64,000 nt of DNA from Oenanthe sinensis (taxonomy: Eukaryota; Streptophyta; Magnoliopsida; Apiales; Apiaceae), in NCBI GenBank assembly GCA_028671895.1, contig CM053803.1, positions 46,188,786 through 46,252,785 of the forward strand, written 5' to 3'. The notes under the pieces were generated by a model. That model was not told where the DNA came from, searched no databases, and saw nothing but the letters and a program-made list of their open reading frames with translations. Below, piece after piece: positions 1 through 10,874 of the stretch; positions within the stretch are counted from its first letter, which is position 1; the number at the start of each line of letters is the position of its first letter. The position numbers and the translations under genes are program-made.

Positions 1-272
1 CTCCAGGATGTAGAATGTTACTGTCGAAGATTTGATCTATGTTGTGCATGAACACTTTGTGAACTTCTACTTCATGGATCATTTATTTCATTTGCACATG
101 ACAGTAACTATTTAAACTTATTGTCACCTACTTGATTTATGTGCATATTATTACAAGTGACATTGTAAACATATTGTCAAACTGTATATGACAGTATGTT
201 TTAATTAGTTAATAATTAATTAATCTAATTAAATATTAGTTGATTACATTGATAATACCACAATCCCTAACA
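1..272 (-). repeat. Partial LTR of a retroelement inserted in the gag of the next element
   Basis: Read on the minus strand, the gag reading frame of the neighbouring element stops abruptly at position 273. The sequence that follows begins TGTTAGGGATTGTGG, which looks like an LTR start (TG dinucleotide, TGTTAG context). The AT-rich stretch continues to the window edge, so the other end, the internal region and a matching target duplication cannot be seen. If this is an LTR insertion, the 5-bp duplication would be CTCCT at 273-277. The call rests on the sharp loss of gag homology and the TG start. Confidence 0.5.
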
Positions 273-1610
273 CTCCTGCTTGTCAAGGTTAAATTTTCTT
301 CTCTTAACCTGTCACTTTCATTAGCGAGAGACCTACAGTTCGTCATTATATTCTTAATCTCAATTTGCACAGTTTTTATACCATTAGAGTCTAAATTAAG
401 TAAGAATTCAGGAGATAAGATTGATACCTGAGTCCTGGGAAATGAAGGCTCTTTAGGAGATTCTGATTTTCTTGAGGAGGAAGCCATCAATGCTAGATTT
501 TCATAATCAATTTCATCCTCTGAGCTTGAATCTGCCAAGTCCTTTCCTATTGAGAGAAGTTTTTTCCCTTTGCCTTGACTTTTTAATTTTCTGCAATCAC
601 TAGCAAAGTGCCACAATATTCCATAGTTGAAACACTTGACCTTTTCTTTGTCAAGCTTGATTATAGTGCCCTTGCTCTTCTCGACCTTTTCATATTCCTT
701 CTTGAATGATGGACTCTTGCTAAATTTACCAGTTCTTTTGTTGAATTTCATTCTCTTGAAATTTTTAACAAACATAGCCATCATTTGACTTAGATCAATT
801 TCTTCATCTGAATCAGATTCTGTGTCAGTAGACTCTGACTCCACAACAGTTTTACCCTTCTTCCTTGAATCATTGATTCTTGCTTCAATGGGTTCTTCAT
901 GTTGTTCTTTCTCAGACTCTATTAAGAGTGCCATAGATTTTGCCTTCACATATTTCTTATTCTTTCTCTGTTGCATCTCTAAATCATATGTCTTGAGTCT
1001 GCCATACCATGCTTCTAGAGTTATTTCATCCAAATCTCTAGCTTCCCTTATGGCTGTAGTTTTATTTTCCCACTTTTCAGGAAGTGCTCTCAGAAACTTA
1101 GTGTTTGTATCTTCAGAATAATAAACCTTACCAAGTATAGCCATCTCCTTCAGGAGTTTTGTAAACCTATCATACATCTCAGTAATAGATTCCCCTGATT
1201 TTGCCTCAAAGTACTCATACTCCTGAATTAGTAGAGATCTAGCATTCTTCTTGACATCTTTAGTCCCTTCATAGTGCACTTCAAGTTTTTTCCACATCTC
1301 CTTAGTAGTTTTGCATGATATAACACAGTTTGTAAGAACATAATCCAAACTCTTAAAGAGAATGTTTTTGACTTTGGCTTCCTTAATGATATTCTTATTG
1401 TCCTCCTTTATCCACTCAGCCTTTAGTTTTTCAACAAAGTGATCTTCAATTATTTTTCCATCTTCAGTGGTTTGAGGAACAAGTTTCGAGGGCACATAGG
1501 GTACTTCACCTCGTGTATGAATGAATCATAGTGAGCTGGTACAGAAAAGAACCTGTCTTTCAGAAGAATTGCCATCTTTGTTTCCAGACATCTTTGATCG
1601 ATTTTAAATG
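273..1610 (-). pseudogene. Copia-type gag (UBN2/retrotrans_gag family), 3'-truncated
   Basis: The main open stretch reads 1495 to 236 on the minus strand, with the last dozen or so residues coming from the inserted LTR. It has the usual Copia gag layout: a block around KEMWKKLEVHYEGT, a block with SITEMYDRFTKLLKEM, LPEKWENKTTAIREARD, then a basic linker, an acidic Ser/Asp/Glu patch and a zinc knuckle. The knuckle reads CFNYGILWHFASDC, so the second cysteine of the CX2CX4HX4C motif is Tyr and the conserved Gly before His is Trp. It probably cannot bind zinc. The N-terminal codons lie upstream in another frame (about 1590), indicating a frameshift. No pol follows because the reading is cut by the LTR at 272. 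Confidence 0.85.
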
Positions 1611-1613
1611 TTA

Positions 1614-1626
1614 GGCTCTGATACCA
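1614..1626 (-). other. Primer-binding site (initiator Met-tRNA type)
   Basis: On the minus strand this reads TGGTATCAGAGCC, the standard plant Copia primer-binding site complementary to the 3' end of initiator methionine tRNA. It lies two bases inside the LTR boundary and fixes the orientation of the element as minus. Confidence 0.85.
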
Positions 1627-1628
1627 AT

Positions 1629-2401
1629 TGTTTTCCCAGTTGCACAAGTAGAAGGGGGGATTGAATACTTATGTTCTTTTTCTGCCTGATTAAAATCAAC
1701 TCAATAGAAATTAAAGCTTCGAATTAATAACAAAGATCAAACATAAAGATATAAATGAATATTATTTGTATTATTGATATTTAAATACAAACTCTCTTAA
1801 GGTGTACACAACCCTAGCAGCTTCTCTGTATTTTTACAGCAACTTTCTCTATCTCTATGCTCTCATAAAACTTTTTGCTTTTACTATTTTCTCGACTTAT
1901 ACTTCTTCTATTAGATTACATAGAGTGTTTATATAGAGAGTTGCCTATCAACTAATAACAGAAAATCAAATTACAATAGGAATATAATTCCTAATTATTA
2001 GTTGACAGTTTCCTTCTATGATTCTCTTTCCTTCCCATAACATATCTGCAATATATTTATCTTTATGTTCGAAGACTTCCATTTTCTGTGATCATCTTCC
2101 AAATTCAGCTTTGACTTTATAGACTCTGAAATCTTCAGACTCTATCAGACTATAGACTTGATAGACTATAGACTCTGATCATTTGTAGACTCTGACAGAT
2201 TGTAGACTCCGATAGTCTATAGACTCTGATCACCTTCCAGACTCTGATCTCCATCTAGACTCTGGTTTCACTTTCTACAGAAAATCTTTTAAGTACAAGT
2301 ATGTTGATTATCTAGACTATGATTATAAAATTCCAGATACTAGATAGACTTATTACAAATAAATTATGTTAAATCATGTTCTAGTATTTTGTGCATCATC
2401 A
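1629..2401 (-). repeat. 5' LTR of the second Copia element
   Basis: The LTR runs from TGATGATGCACAAAA (minus strand, starting at 2401) to a CA at 1629, next to the primer-binding site. Near its 3' end it has the TTCAATCCCCCCTTC block that all four Copia LTRs in this window share in some form. Several copies of ATCAGAGTCT (minus strand) lie between about 2110 and 2275. The LTR interrupts the reverse-transcriptase reading of the element at 2402-6333. Only one LTR copy is in view. Confidence 0.75.
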
Positions 2402-2404
2402 AAT

Positions 2405-3056
2405 GAATATATTCCTAATAGGTGCCAATCACATATTTATTCTTTGGCCTAGGCACCATCTCTCATACATTGCTTCTTTCAAACTGATTAAGTTCCTCTT
2501 GCATAGCAATTATCAAATCTAGATCAAGTAGGGCTTCATCCAGAGATTTGGGTTCAACTTGAGAGAAAAAATATGAGTACATGCATTCATTTGCAACATT
2601 CCTTCTTATTTTGACTCCTGTTCTTGGATCACCAATTATTAGATCATTGGTGTGATCCCTGTTCCATTTAGTTTTTCTGAGTGAGTCACTAGAATTTGAT
2701 TCACTTGAATGGTTGACAACATCTTTTTCTCTTGAATTGTTGACAACATCAATTTCCTCAAGTCCACTAGACATAGGAATATTTCCTTAAAATTATGTGG
2801 ATTGAGCAATTCTTTCATTATATTGAGATTGAGAGGGAACTGTTGCATGTATAGAAATTGTATGCTTCATTATTGGTGTTTCTTCTTCATTCTCTTCTAG
2901 ATAGCCTTGATTTTCAAAGGCTAATGACTCAGTTTCTTGACAACCTTCTATGCTTGGGAATTTTGATTCATCAAAGGTTACATTCACACTTTCTTCCACA
3001 GTCTTGTGATCAATGATGTAGACTCTGTATGTTGTCTTGTTAATTCTATACCTCAT
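2405..3056 (-). pseudogene. Copia pol remnant: integrase C-terminal region to RT start
   Basis: The reading starts with the post-integrase block MRYRINKTTYRVYIIDHKTV, continues through an acidic linker and reaches EALLDLDLIIAMQEELNQFE, the characteristic first block of the Copia reverse transcriptase (RVT_2). In another frame the next codons give VPRPKNKYVIGT, also part of that block. The sequence then runs into the foreign LTR at 2401. Several frameshifts are needed to join the pieces. Confidence 0.8.
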
Positions 3057-3059
3057 GAA

Positions 3060-3720
3060 AACTCTTTCAAATTCTTTAGTATCAACTTGTCTTTGATCTC
3101 AGTTGAATCCTTCATTATGTAGCATTTGCTTCCAAATACATGAAAGTATTTGACATATGGTTTTCTCCATGTGAGAAACTCATAAGGTGTCCTTCCATAA
3201 CTAAGGCATATCTTTTCTTTGCAAGAGACTGCACATTCATATGACCAAATAAGTCTAAATGAATGAATTGAAAAGCTTCATTGATTGAGCCATTAGGAGT
3301 GATTTTGTGAGTAGCTCTCCTTAACGTCCCTTTTTGACAATCCTCACACAGTCCTTCTTGATAGAACTCATGTTGAGGAAGGCCTTTGACCAATTCTCTC
3401 TTCATCAGATAATTCAAGGCTTTAAAGTTTAAGTAGGAAAGCTTCTTGTGCCACAACCAACTTTCAGAATATGAAACTTTATTATAGAAACAGTAGATTT
3501 TGTCTTTTCTAACTGAATCAAGGTCAGCTATGAAGAGGTTTCCTTTCCTTACACCTTGAAGAGCTAATTCTCCTGTCTTTTTGTTGACAATTGAACATAG
3601 ATCTTGATCAAACCCCACTTTGAATCCTCTTTCACAAAATTGAGTAACACTCAACAGATTGTGCTTCAAACCATTAACTAGAGCAATTTTCTCTATCTTT
3701 AAATTTCCAACTTCCAGAGT
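3060..3720 (-). pseudogene. Copia gag-pre-integrase plus integrase with deleted catalytic core
   Basis: The frame 3669-3115 has the gag-pre-integrase pattern (MKHNLLSVTQFCERGFKV, WHKKLSYLNFKALNYL, then CEDCQKGTLRRATHK) and enters integrase at FIHLDLFGHMNVQSLAKKRYALV. Directly after this the DNA encodes the far C-terminal block of integrase (YEFLTWRKPYVKYFHVFGSK in another frame). The interval that should hold the second Asp and the Glu of the DDE triad is absent. This looks like an internal deletion of a few hundred base pairs, so the integrase cannot be active. Confidence 0.8.
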
Positions 3721-3951
3721 GTCATATCACATTGTGAAACCAATGATGTTGTCACCAAATGTTACATAAGGGTCAACTATTTCCTTGAACTGTGATAGCA
3801 TGGCTCTATCACCTGTCATGTATCCTGAGCATCCACTGTCAATGATCCACATGATTTTTTATTTTTTATATTGCCCTGGAAAAGAAATATTTCAAGTTGC
3901 TTTTGGTACCCAAATTTCATTGGGTCCATTATGCTTAGTTGGTTCACAGTT

Positions 3952-4233
3952 TTAATCTGGATCAGTTGATTTTCTTTCTTTTGCTTTGAGCATGACTCCT
4001 GTAGCTACCCATTTAGTTTTGATAACTGGTTTAATAGCCTTGTTCTTGTGTGGCATGTCCATCCTAACTTTAGGAAGACTTAGATTCTTTGCCTTTTCAA
4101 TTTTAACATTCTTATGCACACATACTTGATTATTATGAAAAGGCATGCTAACGCAAATACTCATCAAATTCATTTTACATGAAATGCAATCAAAATCACC
4201 ACAGTGAGATACTTGTCTGTTGTTTAAAGGCAT
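3952..4233 (-). pseudogene. Copia gag/protease linker remnant
   Basis: A 93-residue open stretch with a Cys-rich start (HCGDFDCISCKMNLMSIC) and a basic Lys-rich end, placed between the gag zinc knuckle and the gag-pre-integrase of the same element. Position suggests the linker before protease. I recognise no domain, and 3720-3950 (protease position) is only partly readable. Confidence 0.5.
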
Positions 4234-4599
4234 GTTTTATAAATTTCTATTAACAGAGGTAACATTCTTGACACTAGACTTGTTTCTGTTACAGACATGA
4301 GTTAGATGACTAGAAGACCCATAATTTTTGCACAATTTTCTAGGAACATTAGGAATATAGCCATAATTGTTCTTCTTATATATTCCTACTTTTCCATTTC
4401 TGTTCTTCTTAGTGTACCTGACTTAATGAAGTGGGAGAATCCTCTCCAGAATTTGTCATGAGAGCAAGATTTCACTATTCTTCATCTTCTTCATCATCAG
4501 AATCTTCCCAGCATTTGCCTTCAACTACAAAAGCCCTTTCTTATTGCTTTTTAAGCAAGGCATCATACTTTGCTTTGAGTTCCTCAAAGCCACTATCAT

Positions 4600-5515
4600 T
4601 ATTTCTCACTTGATTTGGCTTTTTGCATTCAATTCCAAATGCCCCATTTCATTACAGTTGTAGCATCTTATCTTGGATCTGTCCACCATGCATGTCTTGT
4701 ATCCATCTTTGCCACTTCCTTCAGGTTTTGAAGTATTTGACTTGTTAAACCTGGAGCGTTATCATCTGGGTTTGAAGGCTTTGTTCTCCTTGAATCTCAG
4801 ATTGGAGAATTTCCTTGTCATGTAGGCCATCGTTTTGTTTTCCATGTTGTCCAGTTCCTCCAAGGTGTAGAACTCATCTTCATCACCTTCTTTGAGCTCA
4901 AGAGTCACACTTTCATCTTCATCAGTAACTTCTTCAATCTTGTTTGTTGTTTTGGTTGAGACTCTTGGAGTTGCAACATCTTTGGATATTGAGCTACTAG
5001 AGCATTTGATGTGTTGACCATCTTCCCTCTTTGGCTAGATTGAATAGCTCTCTTTTGTAACAGTTCTACCTCATAGGTTTTGAGTATGCCATACAAGGTT
5101 TCAAGAGATACTTTAGACATATCTCTTCCTTCCCTTATAGCAGTCACCTTGTGCTCCAAATGCTGAGGAAGTGTCAACATGAATTTCATGTTAACTTCCT
5201 TTTTGTCATAGTATTTTCCATGCAGCTATAGGTCATTTATTAACCTACTGAATCTTTCAAACATCTCAGTCAATCCTTCATTTAACTTGGCCATGAAGGC
5301 CTCATACTGAGACACCAATATTTGTCTTTGATTGTCCTTTACCTCTTTTGTTCCTTCACAGAGTATCTCAATGGTTTCCCATATTTGCTTTGCACTTGTA
5401 CAATTGACAATGTTGTTGTACATGACATTGTCAAGAGCTTCTATAATGATAAATTGCAAGTAGTCATCCAGAGATATTTTTTCTTTTTCAGTGTCATTTT
5501 ACTCTGAAACTTGTT
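4600..5515 (-). pseudogene. Copia gag remnant with degraded zinc knuckle
   Basis: Two open stretches (5459-5226 and 5189-4905) carry the gag blocks KQIWETIEILCEGTKEVKDN, LVSQYEAFMAKLNEGLTEMF and LPQHLEHKVTAIREGRDMSK. They are separated by a stop and frameshift near 5220. Further down, at about 4620-4680, a knuckle reads CYNCNEMGHLELNAKK: the first two Cys and the His are present and the last Cys is lost. The region is clearly homologous to the gag at 273-1610 but diverged, so the two elements are different Copia families or ages. Confidence 0.8.
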
Positions 5516-5771
5516 TAGGAACCTAGTAGGCTGGTATCGTTTCACCATCTACTATAGTTTCAGGTACATATGATTGGGGAATAAAAGGACCATTTTCCAG
5601 AATTTCAGGATAAAGTGTGTTGGTTGTTTTTATGAACAACATCAATTTTCTTTTCCAAAGGTTGTAGTGTTCTTTGTCAAATGTGGGTATTTTTATGCAG
5701 CTTACTTTTTATGCACTCATCTTTTAGATCTTTTCAGGTTAGATATGTTAAACTTGCTGCTCTGATACCAG

Positions 5772-6333
5772 TTATTAAACATGATGAGTGTTGCAGAGGG
5801 GGGGTTGAATGCAACTTGATAAATTATCACTAATTTTACTGAAAACTAACAAGAAGTAATAATATCAAGTAAGAAATGCAAACAATGATAAGCAGATAAA
5901 AGAGACAGAGCTTTAAACTTTCAAAAATTATTTTATTATTTTTGTGTTTGCTATAACTTACTGGAAAATAAATTCCAGCTAACAAGAACAATGAATTTGC
6001 TAATGTTTCTAAGCTCAAGAGAAAACCTAGCTCAGTTGCATAAGGAAAAAGTACTTGTGAGATATGTGTATTTATACTGAAACACATATCCCACTTATAG
6101 ATGCACTTTTCCTTTGTTATAGAATAAAGCTTGAAATAGAAATTTTATTTTTCTTGTTCAACCTTGTCTTCATTCAATTTGTAGATAAAAAACTGTTCTG
6201 AGATGTACAAATATCCTTGACTTCTTGAGCACTCTTTATCTTTTACTTGTCTTCTCACAAGTTGCAGTAGTAGACTTGACAAACTAGATAGTAATGTCTA
6301 AATTATTTTTTGTGTTTTCATTATCTACAAACA
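5772..6333 (-). repeat. 5' LTR of the outer Copia element
   Basis: The minus-strand LTR begins TGTTTGTAGATAATG at 6333 and ends next to the CTGGTATCAGAGC primer-binding site at 5759-5771. It includes a C-rich block near its 3' end (GGGGGGG on the plus strand at about 5800), as in the other Copia LTRs here. The exact 3' end is uncertain because the expected CA is degraded. Confidence 0.65.
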
Positions 6334-7040
6334 CAATATATTTATATATTCATGATTAAAATTAAATAAATATTCTTATATTTTTTATTCATGATTAAAA
6401 AAATTCAACCTAATCCGGTCCTATCCGGTCAAAATCAAAATTCCAAACGAATTTTGATTAAAAAAAAAAGTCCGAATTTTGACGGTAAATAAATAAATAA
6501 ATAACAATAATTAGTAATTACCTGGTTTTCTTTCCCGGGCTTCATAGGTCCGATCCGATTCGAATAGGATACGACCCAATTTGACTCCTGAGTGCCCTCT
6601 ATTAGTTTCTTGATTTTCAAAACTCACTCTTTCACATGATACAGTGTTTCTCAGCTTCGGGGTTGTTCAATCTACTCAATTTACATTCAATTTAGCTTCT
6701 AAATCAGCTTTTTCAAGGTTAGTTTCCTTCATTTCACTACCAACACTAAACCCTCATTTTTATTCCTCTTAAACCCTAACAATTTGCAAACACACACACA
6801 CACACACACACTCTCATTTTATTTCCTAGATTTCTTGAAGATTGCAATATTTTTTGAATATGTATCTGGGTTTTTATTTCTATGGGATTCTTGTAAATGG
6901 GATTTTCTCAATTAGTTAATTTATTCAAGGCTTACTTGGAACCAGTTTGTTTAAGCTGTTAAATGCTGTTAATTGGTCTGTTGGATGTTAATGTATTGGA
7001 TATGTAATGGGTTTGTATCAATTCTTGGTACACTCTTGCC
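6334..7040. other. Upstream region of the PPR gene with a (CA)n tract
   Basis: No coding sequence is seen. The segment probably holds the promoter and 5' leader of the PPR gene at 7041. A perfect (CA)10 microsatellite lies at about 6791-6810. I could not assign a TATA box or transcription start. Confidence 0.4.
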
Positions 7041-8519
7041 ATGTACTGTGTAACTCTTGTTGTTAGAAGGGTTATGCAAAGTTCTAGTTTTTCTCGTTTT
7101 TCGCGTTCCTTATGCAGCCCTAGTAGGAGTGGTGATGAATTTGGGAGTAATGAGGAGTATTTGGATGTGAATTTTAATTGTTCGGAGTTTATTTCGGGGT
7201 TGGATGAGGAAACAAGTAATCGTGAATCGTTAGGTTGTGCGGGAACTAGTTGTAGCTATGGAGATTATTCTCAACCAAAGTTCTCGATGAGGAGGGGTTT
7301 TATGGAGAAGGCGAGAAGTGATGCTGATAGGGCCTTGAGTATTCTTAATCAAGATGGTCCTGGTTTTGATGCAAAAGCGGCTTTAGATGATATGGAGGTA
7401 ACAGTTTCGGGGCTCTTTGTGCGATATGTTTTTTTAGGAATTTTGACGAATATTAACTATGCCAATAAAATCAGGTTTGCAAAAATGAGTTATAAGTTCT
7501 TTACGTGGTCTGGTAACCAAGAAAACTATTCGCATACAGTGAATTCGTATCATCTGATGATGAAGATTTTTGCAGATTCTGAGGAATATAAAGCAATGTG
7601 GAGATTAGTTGATGAAATGATTGAGAAAGGATTACCGACAACTGCACGCACATTTAATATAGTAATATGTACCTGTGGTCAAGCAGGTTTAGCTAGAAAA
7701 ACGGTAGAGAGATTTGTTAAGTTAAAGTCATTTAGTTATAGGCCATTTAAGCATTCCTTTAATGCAATTTTGTACTCTCTTCTAACAGTAAAGCAGTACA
7801 AGTTGATCGAGTGGGTGTACCAGCAGATGTTGGTAGAAGGTCATGATCCTGATACATTGACCTACAATGTTCTGATGTTTGCAAAATATAGGCTTGGGAA
7901 GCTTGATCAGTTCCACAGACTACTAGATGAAATGGGTAAAAACGGATTTTCTCCAGATTCTCATACATTCAACATCCTTCTTCATGTTCTTGGAAAAGGT
8001 GACAAACCGCTAGCAGCACTTAATCTTTTGAACCATATGAAGGAAGTTGGCATTGAGGCAAGTGTTCTTCACTTTACCACATTAATAGATGGTCTGAGTA
8101 GAGCTGGAAATTTGGACGGATGCAAATATTTTTTTACTGAGATGACTAAATATGGATGTTCGCCAGATGTGGTTTGTTACACTGTTATTATTACAGGATT
8201 TATTGTTGCAGGGGAGCTGGACACAGCTCAGGAATATTTTACTGAGATGATTGTCAAAGGCCAGGTCCCAAATGTCTTTACCTACAATTCAATGATCCGT
8301 GGGCTTTGTATGGCTGGGAAATTTAATGAGGCCTGTCTGATGCTTGAAGATATGGAATCTAGAGGGTGTAATCCAAATTTCCTCGTGTATAATACCCTGG
8401 TTAGTTACCTCCGGAATGCTGGAAAGATGTCTGAAGCTGATGATATTATAAGAGTGATGGTGGAAAAGGGGAGGTACATCCATCTCATATCAAAGTTCAA
8501 GCGTTATAGGAGATGCTGA
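7041..8519 (+). CDS. P-class pentatricopeptide repeat protein, mitochondrial type
   Basis: An uninterrupted 492-codon frame. About nine 35-residue PPR motifs run end to end from residue 166 to 481, with motif boundaries near 202, 237, 272, 307, 342, 377, 412 and 447. Recognisable units include TYNVLMFAKYRLGKLDQFHR, TFNILLHVLGKGDKPLAALN and TYNSMIRGLCMAGKFNEACL. There is no E, DYW or SMR tail; the protein ends with a short basic YRRC, so it is a P-class protein expected to bind organellar RNA. The Ser/Arg-rich N-terminus (MQSSSFSRFSRSLCSPS from Met12) looks like a mitochondrial presequence; Met12 at 7074 is an alternative start. The KMSYKFF and HTVNSYH segments and the motif series closely recall the Arabidopsis At1g55630/At3g60050 type, from memory. 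RNA target unknown. Confidence 0.93.
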   Translation: MYCVTLVVRRVMQSSSFSRFSRSLCSPSRSGDEFGSNEEYLDVNFNCSEFISGLDEETSNRESLGCAGTSCSYGDYSQPKFSMRRGFMEKARSDADRALSILNQDGPGFDAKAALDDMEVTVSGLFVRYVFLGILTNINYANKIRFAKMSYKFFTWSGNQENYSHTVNSYHLMMKIFADSEEYKAMWRLVDEMIEKGLPTTARTFNIVICTCGQAGLARKTVERFVKLKSFSYRPFKHSFNAILYSLLTVKQYKLIEWVYQQMLVEGHDPDTLTYNVLMFAKYRLGKLDQFHRLLDEMGKNGFSPDSHTFNILLHVLGKGDKPLAALNLLNHMKEVGIEASVLHFTTLIDGLSRAGNLDGCKYFFTEMTKYGCSPDVVCYTVIITGFIVAGELDTAQEYFTEMIVKGQVPNVFTYNSMIRGLCMAGKFNEACLMLEDMESRGCNPNFLVYNTLVSYLRNAGKMSEADDIIRVMVEKGRYIHLISKFKRYRRC

Positions 8520-10325
8520 GGTGGCTAACTATGCGGGATCAATTGTATAGTTGTGAGAGTACTTACTGCCTTACTGGTCTAGATGTGCCTGCTGCTTCTT
8601 TTTATTTTATGTAAGTTTAGTTATGCCATTGCTTACAATTTTTCTCCATTTTTTTACCTTCTTAGTTGTTTGCCTGCATCCTTACCATATATATACCCGA
8701 TAGAAATACCCAGAGAAAAGATTTTTGTGGATTATTTAAAGATTTCATATTATACTTGGTTATTGGTTGCCATCGGTACACTTTTCGTTTATCTACCAAA
8801 TATTTCCATTGTTAATTCACTTTAACACCTATATTTACACAAATTTTCACAGACACTTAGCCGTTGATCAGAACATTTGTGCCTCCCTTGTAATTTGGAA
8901 ATGACTCTTCTTCTATAATTTTCAATGTCTGCTCTTCCAAACAGAGAAAAAATAGAGTCTGTAATCTTGTTACTTTTTCTTGCTTCTAATCAATGTCACA
9001 TAATCAATTTTGGTCGTTGAATCAGTTCCGTGATCTTGGGTAATTATGCTGAAGGCATTGGCCCCTTGTCATCGTGGCTTTCACACTACTTATTGATCTG
9101 ACAGAGGGCACTCTGTCCCAATCTGATTGAGATGTAGATCATTTTTAACACCATACCTAATAATCTGAGAGCAGTCATGTCATTGCTGGTATTTTATCTA
9201 CTATACACCACCAGCTTGTAAAAAAAGTCCGATGCCTATAATATGACTTCTTGCTTTTACAATCTTAACTTCTTTTGAAATATATACGTTAACTCTGCCA
9301 ATTTTATCATGAAAGTTTATACACTAATATTTTATAAGATTTTGCGGCTTTCAGGGGAGATGGCTGTTCTAATGTCTATATCAGTGTGAGCAGCTGGATA
9401 TATATAAATATACACAGACTATTCGCTCACAGGATAAGCAGCCAAGCTATCCCCTGATGTGTGTCGATGGTCAGTTTTGACAATGGTTGCGTACCTGCGT
9501 AGTCCTTTTAGACACTAGGATCTCAATTATTTTCCTTTCTGATGACTCTACATAGTGCATAATGTATTCAGAATCGGATAGCACTATGCTAATCTCTAAA
9601 ATTTATCACGTACACATTATTACATTGTTGCGTATTTTTTTTGTGGGTGACAACGTATGAACCATAAGTGATACGACCTCGAATTTTCAGAGACAAAATT
9701 CAAAAATTATTAAGATTTTTTGCGTGTAACTTTTATATATTTATTTTTATCACTTTCCATTACTTTTTAAAAAGTCATCAAGTGTGACATGTAAGAATGC
9801 GATTTGGCATCTAAAAGTAGCTCTAAAATTTGATTGAAAAGATTATTCAAAGTATAAGTGATTTTTTTTAAATTTTTCAGAGTTATTTCAGTTTATATTT
9901 GGTTTAGGGTCCGTTTAAGATTCTTATTAAGAAAAGGTATTGTCGAAAAAAGTATTGTTAAAAAAATCATGTGATTGTTTGGTAAATTTTTTGTAACATA
10001 CATATTTGGAGATATAATATAAAAAACAACGTTTTTGAAAAGTTGAAAAAAAAAACTATTTCAAAACTGTAAGAGTAGATGTCTTTTCTAACTGTAATTT
10101 TCAAAATTATAGCATTAATTTTGTTGTCTAAAATTACTTGGGGGAGTAGGAGAACTTGAAAGGAGCAGAGGAGATGGATGACCTTGGAGATGTTGATGCA
10201 TAATCAAATCAAAAAAGATTTTTAGTTAATATTTATACGATTAATATAGTAGTATAACATACCATGATTAAACGGAAATCTCAATATCTCAGGTAGTAGC
10301 TAGCTAAATAATTAGTTGGGTTTAG
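8520..10325. other. Intergenic region between the PPR and HMA genes
   Basis: The first few hundred bases are probably the PPR 3' UTR. No convincing ORF is present; the 80-codon frame at 8583-8825 is hydrophobic and has no family resemblance. Around 9900-10060 the sequence has the look of short non-autonomous transposon debris (GGGTCCGTTT start), but I could not find a matching end. Confidence 0.35.
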
Positions 10326-10806
10326 TTATTTTTTCTTGTCTTCCTCTTTCTTGTCTTGTTTTTTCTCTTCTTTGGCCGGACCAACTGATATAATATCAAC
10401 CTTTGCAACTTTCTTCAACCTCTTTACAAGTGCCACCGAGTCCATTTCTCCGATCACTGTTATCTTCTGCTCCTTTAAATCCACCGATATCGAATCGATT
10501 CCTATTAAGAGTATTTAAATTACTAGCAATTCAAGTACATGAATCAATAACTTCACTGATAATAGTGACTAAGAAAAGATAATGGATGAAATTAAACATG
10601 GTTTTGACATGCAAATTTATCTACTAGTGATCGACTCGATGTTATATATGAATGTATACCATAACAGTCGGCTGCAGCTTCCATTGCTTTCTTCTTAGAC
10701 TTCTCATCAGTCATTGTCATAACCTTCAATACCACCTTCTGCTATTTTTGATTCATAAAGAGTTAGTAAAACTTTATCATGGTATGTTAGTATACATGTA
10801 GCATGC

Positions 10807-10857
<51 letters not shown>

Positions 10858-10874
10858 CATACCTGAGGAGCCAT
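10326..10874 (-). CDS. Small HMA-domain protein (HIPP-like, lacking CxxC and CaaX)
   Basis: Three exons on the minus strand: 10874-10863, 10738-10660 and 10501-10326, all with GT-AG introns. Together they give 88 residues: MAPQ, then KVVLKVMTMTDEKSKKKAME, AAADCYGIDSISVDLKEQK, ITVIGEMDSVALVKRLKKV, and a tail ending in alternating Glu and Lys. The beta-alpha-beta-beta-alpha-beta pattern of an HMA fold is evident. At the place of the metal-binding MxCxxC loop it has MTMTDEK, so it should not bind copper in the usual way. The C-terminus lacks a CaaX box, so it is not predicted to be isoprenylated despite its kinship to plant HIPPs (HIPP16/39 type). Role unknown; relatives are linked to stress and pathogen responses. 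The four-codon first exon explains why no simple ORF finder reports it whole. Confidence 0.88.
10809..10854. repeat. (GA)23 microsatellite in intron 1 of the HMA gene
   Basis: A perfect GA dinucleotide run of 46 bases. In the sense of the minus-strand gene it is a TC tract starting six bases into the intron, just after the donor GTATGTAA. It takes up more than a third of the 124-base intron. Confidence 0.97.

Larger units (their letters stand above)
2402..6333 (-). mobile_element. Decayed Copia retrotransposon, 3' half missing
   Basis: Going down the minus strand: LTR (about 5772-6333), primer-binding site (5759-5770), gag (about 5515-4600), gag-pre-integrase and start of integrase (3669-3115), integrase C-terminal linker (3056-2470) and the first residues of reverse transcriptase. 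Reading stops at about 2402, where the LTR of another element begins. RT, RNase H and the 3' LTR are not in the window. Frameshifts and stops separate all segments. The order is that of a Copia element. Confidence 0.85.

Noticed and set aside
822..1121. Open frame on the plus strand opposite the gag remnant
   Set aside because: It is the antisense shadow of a clear gag reading and shows no family pattern.
7759..7968. Minus-strand frame within the PPR gene
   Set aside because: Antisense of well-supported PPR motifs.
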